Source: Rhodospirillaceae bacterium
Lineage (GTDB): Bacteria > Pseudomonadota > Alphaproteobacteria > MPNO01 > UBA2964
Assembly: GCA_018660305.1 (NCBI GenBank)
Contig: JABJKO010000131.1
Location: 1 to 16,372 of the forward strand
Reading direction: 5' to 3'
DNA: 16,372 nucleotides
Shown here: piece by piece, positions 13,866 through 16,372 of the stretch
How positions within the stretch are numbered: position 1 is the stretch's first letter
Layout of the letters: the number at the start of each line of letters is the position of its first letter
The notes under the pieces: generated by a model
The model's input: only the letters and a program-made list of their open reading frames with translations
Told to the model about the DNA's origin: nothing
Database searches by the model: none
Made by a program: the position numbers and the translations under genes

Positions 13866-15095
13866 GTGTTGGGCAATCCCGAGAAATCTCTCCCCTGTGT
13901 GGTTCATGTTGCCGGCACCAACGGCAAGGGCTCGCTGCTCGCCTTTCTCAAAGCCATCTGCGAGGCGGCCGGCTACCGGGTCCACAGCTATACCTCGCCG
14001 CATCTGGTGCGCTTCGCCGAGCGTATTTCGGTGGCCGGCGAACTGCTCGATGACGAGGCGCTGGTTGCCATTCTGGAGGATTGCGAAGCCGCCAATGACG
14101 GCCAGCCCATCACCTTCTTCGAGGTAACCACCGCCGCGGCCTTTCTCGCTTTTGCCCGCACCAGCGCTGATGTCACCCTGATTGAAACCGGTCTCGGCGG
14201 GCGCTTCGATGCCACCAACGTCTTTGAAGCCCCGGCCCTGTCGGCCATCACACCGGTCTCCATGGACCATATGGGCTTTCTTGGCGACACGCTGGATGCA
14301 ATCGCGTTCGAGAAAGCCGGCATCCTCAAGAGCGCAACGGCGGCGGTGATCGCTCCCCAGACGCCGGTGGCGCTCTCGGTGATCCGGAAGCGGGCGGCAG
14401 CCATCGGCACAAAGCTGAGCTGTTTTGGAGAAGACTGGACATACGAAGAAACTGAACAGGGCTTTCACCTGCGGGATGGGGCAAGCACCCTGTCGCTGCC
14501 GCGCCCTGTCCTCAACGGGCCCCATCAGATCCAGAACGCGGCGCTGGCGGCGCTGTGCGCGCGGCGGCTTCCCGGGCTGGTGATTGATGAAGCGGCGATC
14601 TCCACCGGATTGCAGCGCGCTGTCTGGCCCGGCCGTCTTGAACGTCTGAAGTCCGGGCCGTTGCCCGACCGGCTGGGGCCGGGCTGGGAGCTGTGGCTGG
14701 ATGGCGGGCATAATCCGGCGGCGGCGCAGGCGCTGACCAAAGTCCTGGACCGGTGGGACGATAAACCGCTCTATCTGATTTTCGGCGCCCTGAGCGCCCG
14801 CGACCCGGCCGGCTTTCTATCGCCTCTGGTCCCCTACGCGGCGTATCTTTACGCCATCCCCATCGAGGGTGAGGAGACCACCCTGCCGGCGGCTGACGGC
14901 GCCGCCGCGGCGATTGCCAGCGGATTTGCCGCCAGCGAAAAGCCGTCCTTGGCCGCGGCCCTCGACACTATCGGGGAAGAAGCGCCGGTCCCCGGCCGGG
15001 TGCTGATCTGCGGCTCGCTCTATCTGGCGGGCGCGGCTCTGGCGGAAAACAAAACCCCGCCAGGAGGCGGGGTTCTGCAAACCGGTTCGGTTTAA
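13866..15095 (+). CDS. folC: Bifunctional folylpolyglutamate/dihydrofolate synthase (5' end uncertain)
   Basis: Adds glutamate residues to folates with ATP, and in many bacteria also makes dihydrofolate from dihydropteroate. From the first standard start (GTG 13866) it has 409 residues, but homology clearly begins about 20-26 codons earlier, so this is the minimum extent. Motifs are HVAGTNGKGS (14-23, P-loop), YTSPHLVRFAERI, FFEVTTAAAF, ETGLGGRFDATN, SMDHMGFLGDT followed by FEKAGILK with the family's carbamylated-lysine position, LNGPHQIQNAALA, WPGRLERL and DGGHNPAAA. Family sequence seems to end near LAEN. The last about 14 residues (KTPPGGG to the end) coincide with a terminator hairpin read on the other strand. 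It is the last gene of the long plus-strand run. Confidence 0.93.
   Translation: MLGNPEKSLPCVVHVAGTNGKGSLLAFLKAICEAAGYRVHSYTSPHLVRFAERISVAGELLDDEALVAILEDCEAANDGQPITFFEVTTAAAFLAFARTSADVTLIETGLGGRFDATNVFEAPALSAITPVSMDHMGFLGDTLDAIAFEKAGILKSATAAVIAPQTPVALSVIRKRAAAIGTKLSCFGEDWTYEETEQGFHLRDGASTLSLPRPVLNGPHQIQNAALAALCARRLPGLVIDEAAISTGLQRAVWPGRLERLKSGPLPDRLGPGWELWLDGGHNPAAAQALTKVLDRWDDKPLYLIFGALSARDPAGFLSPLVPYAAYLYAIPIEGEETTLPAADGAAAAIASGFAASEKPSLAAALDTIGEEAPVPGRVLICGSLYLAGAALAENKTPPGGGVLQTGSV
15046..15074 (-). terminator. Intrinsic terminator of trxA, inside the 3' end of folC
   Basis: On the minus strand a perfect nine-base-pair stem, AACCCCGCC (15074-15066) with GGCGGGGTT (15061-15053), closes a four-base TCCT loop and is followed at once by TTGTTTT (15052-15046). 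This is a classic rho-independent terminator oriented for trxA, 32 bases past its stop. On the plus strand the same hairpin lacks a T run, so it should serve folC poorly. A second small hairpin (AAACCG/CGGTTT, 15079-15093) overlaps the folC stop. Confidence 0.85.
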
Positions 15096-15105
15096 AAGAA
15101 AATCG

Positions 15106-15426
15106 TCAGATCGATTCGTTGATCCATTCGACAAGCTTGCTCTTGGGCAGCGCGCCGACCTTGGTGGCCGCCACCTCTCCATCCTTGAACAGCATCAATG
15201 TGGGGATGCCGCGGACGCCCAGCTTGGTCGGGGTCTCGGGGTTTTCGTCGATATTGATCTTGGCCACCGTGAGGGATCCATCCATTTCCGCGGCGATTTC
15301 CTCCAGCGACGGGCCGATCTGTTTGCACGGTCCGCACCATTCGGCCCAGAAATCAACGAGCACAGGTCCCTCGGCCTTCAAGACGTCGGCGTCAAATGAA
15401 TCGTCGGAAACAGGCTTCGTACTCAT
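15106..15426 (-). CDS. trxA: Thioredoxin
   Basis: A small cytoplasmic dithiol-disulfide oxidoreductase that reduces ribonucleotide reductase, peroxiredoxins and other targets and is itself reduced by TrxB. The length of 106 residues is standard. The active site WCGPC is at residues 30-34, in [12 protein letters not shown]. Asp26-equivalent chemistry is preserved by the Asp of LVDFWA. The cis-Pro loop appears as [13 protein letters not shown], and [16 protein letters not shown] matches TrxA closely. The start has GGAAGG about ten bases upstream. It is transcribed convergently to folC. A likely promoter overlaps the addA stop, so trxA may be expressed alone as well as by read-through from addA. 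Confidence 0.98.
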   Translation of the reverse strand: MSTKPVSDDSFDADVLKAEGPVLVDFWAEWCGPCKQIGPSLEEIAAEMDGSLTVAKINIDENPETPTKLGVRGIPTLMLFKDGEVAATKVGALPKSKLVEWINESI

Positions 15427-15485
15427 AGTGTGGGTTCCTTCCGTTATGAGCGGCGTATAAAGCTCGGCGCCGCTTCGATGGGATG

Positions 15486-15514
15486 AAATTAGGAAGCGCG
15501 CTCAGATCAGTCAA
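15486..15514 (-). promoter_or_regulatory. Possible trxA promoter overlapping the addA stop codon
   Basis: On the minus strand TTGACT (15514-15509, five of six to the -35 consensus) and TAATTT (15491-15486, weak -10) are 17 bases apart. The TGA within TTGACT is the addA stop. The leader would be about 50 nt. The -35 and spacing are good and the -10 is poor. Confidence 0.4.
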
Positions 15515-16372
15515 GGTTCCCAGTGATCCAGCACCGCTTCGGGCAGCGTCATCAAAGTCGGTCCATCGGTCCATAATAGAGCACAGATTATTGATTTATT
15601 TGGATAAATTTCTCTTACCACCGCGCGATAAGCCGCCATTTGGCGCAAATAAATAGGGGCAACATCGGCCGGATCCGTGGGGGGTGGCCGGTTGGTCTTG
15701 TAATCGACGATATGGACCGCCTCATCGGTGACACAGAGCCGGTCCACCTGCCCCGCGATCACATGGTCGCCGATGCGGCCGATGACCGGTACCTCGGCGC
15801 GAGATCCGGGTCCGAAAAGGGCCGCAAATGCCGGGTTTTCAAGTACCGCGAGGATTTCGGCGGCAAGCGCCGTCTGCGTCGGGTCATCGAGGCCATGGAC
15901 CAGCCGGGCGAGAAAACGCGCCGTCGCCGTGGCGCGGTCGGCAGGGTCCAGCTCGGGCAGGATCTGCAACAGGCGATGCACCAGCAATCCGCGCCGGAAC
16001 CCGGCCCCGCCATCGTCGCCCATGGGCGAGCGGGACGCCGGCTCGTGGTCGTCGGGCCGCGACGGGGTCAGCGGGGTCGGCGGCACGTCCTCCGGCGGTG
16101 GCGGACGCCTTGCCCAGTCGGGCAAGGCACTGGCGGCCGGGGTAAACTGGCGGGTCTCGTGAGGCTGTTCGACCGGCGCTTCCTGGGCGTTGTCCATGTG
16201 CCATCCCTGTCCCGTCCAGCCGGCATCGGAATCCGCTGTCAGATCCATCTCCACCGGTTGGGCGACAGGGTCCAGGGCACTTGTCATAAGGTCGTACCAG
16301 TTATGGGCCGGGGCCTTGCGGCTGGTGTGCCAGCCGCAGACATAGAGCCGGTCTTCGGCGCGGGTCATGGCG
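15511..16372 (-). CDS. addA: Double-strand break repair helicase/nuclease AddA, C-terminal part (5' end beyond the window)
   Basis: The 3' end of the AddA subunit of AddAB, which processes double-strand breaks for RecA loading. The gene runs off the window edge; the MTRAEDRLYV at its visible beginning is helicase motif VI of UvrD/RecB-like enzymes, not a start. After a variable Pro/Asp-rich linker (about 40-120 of the visible part) comes the RecB-type PD-(D/E)xK nuclease domain. Its parts are RGLLVHRLLQILP (126-138), GQVDRL with an acidic metal ligand (D209), VDYKTN (D222, K224) and QMAAY (Q243/Y247, the QxxxY motif). All key nuclease residues are intact. addB would be expected next to it, outside this window. 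trxA lies 84 bases downstream. Confidence 0.93.
   Translation of the reverse strand, partial: AMTRAEDRLYVCGWHTSRKAPAHNWYDLMTSALDPVAQPVEMDLTADSDAGWTGQGWHMDNAQEAPVEQPHETRQFTPAASALPDWARRPPPPEDVPPTPLTPSRPDDHEPASRSPMGDDGGAGFRRGLLVHRLLQILPELDPADRATATARFLARLVHGLDDPTQTALAAEILAVLENPAFAALFGPGSRAEVPVIGRIGDHVIAGQVDRLCVTDEAVHIVDYKTNRPPPTDPADVAPIYLRQMAAYRAVVREIYPNKSIICALLWTDGPTLMTLPEAVLDHWEP

Noticed and set aside
13860..14711. 283-codon minus-strand ORF opposite folC
   Set aside because: Antisense shadow; all folC motifs are intact on the plus strand.

Overview
The window is about 16.4 kb of GC-rich bacterial chromosome. Everything I recognise points to an alphaproteobacterium, most like Rhodospirillales: an Hsp20 gene followed by a DUF1150 gene, a TIGR02300-type zinc-ribbon protein divergent from aroA, the order aroA-cmk-rpsA-sppA-ihfB-lapA-pyrF-trpF-trpB-trpA-accD-folC, and then trxA and an alphaproteobacterial-type addA on the opposite strand. 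I see no insertion sequence, prophage, integron, CRISPR array or toxin-antitoxin pair. This is core genome, not an accessory island.

Layout. Positions 55-763 (minus) hold a two-gene heat-shock unit, hsp20 then DUF1150, behind a close match to an RpoH (sigma-32) promoter. Positions 980-2377 (plus) hold a YihY/BrkB membrane protein with a C-terminal winged-helix-like domain. Positions 2482-2664 (plus) hold a 60-residue Cys-rich protein of unknown role. Positions 2769-2844 (minus) are tRNA-Ala(GGC). Positions 2961-3329 (minus) hold the TIGR02300-type protein. From 3541 a long co-directional run begins: aroA and cmk (overlapping), rpsA, sppA, ihfB, lapA, pyrF, trpF, trpB, trpA, accD and folC. From 15106 to the window end the minus strand carries trxA and the 3' part of addA.

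How the genes fit together. aroA feeds chorismate to aromatic amino acid synthesis, and trpF/trpB/trpA carry out the last tryptophan steps. cmk, rpsA and ihfB form the classic nucleotide-translation-nucleoid group, here with sppA inserted. pyrF is the last step of UMP synthesis. accD (malonyl-CoA) and folC (folylpolyglutamate) are tied to trpA by overlapping stop/start codons. trxA is transcribed convergently to folC, and its apparent intrinsic terminator lies inside the 3' end of folC.

Best leads. (1) folC has clearly conserved N-terminal coding sequence upstream of its first usable start codon. This means either a non-standard start or a one-base deletion at the accD-folC junction. (2) The trxA terminator is embedded antisense in folC. 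(3) A textbook RpoH promoter precedes hsp20-DUF1150. (4) A DNA-binding-like domain is fused to the YihY membrane protein. (5) AroA has a class II-like sequence but a Gly at the position linked to glyphosate sensitivity. (6) rpsA encodes an acidic tail built from a perfect 30-bp tandem duplication. No wholly new multi-gene system is evident.
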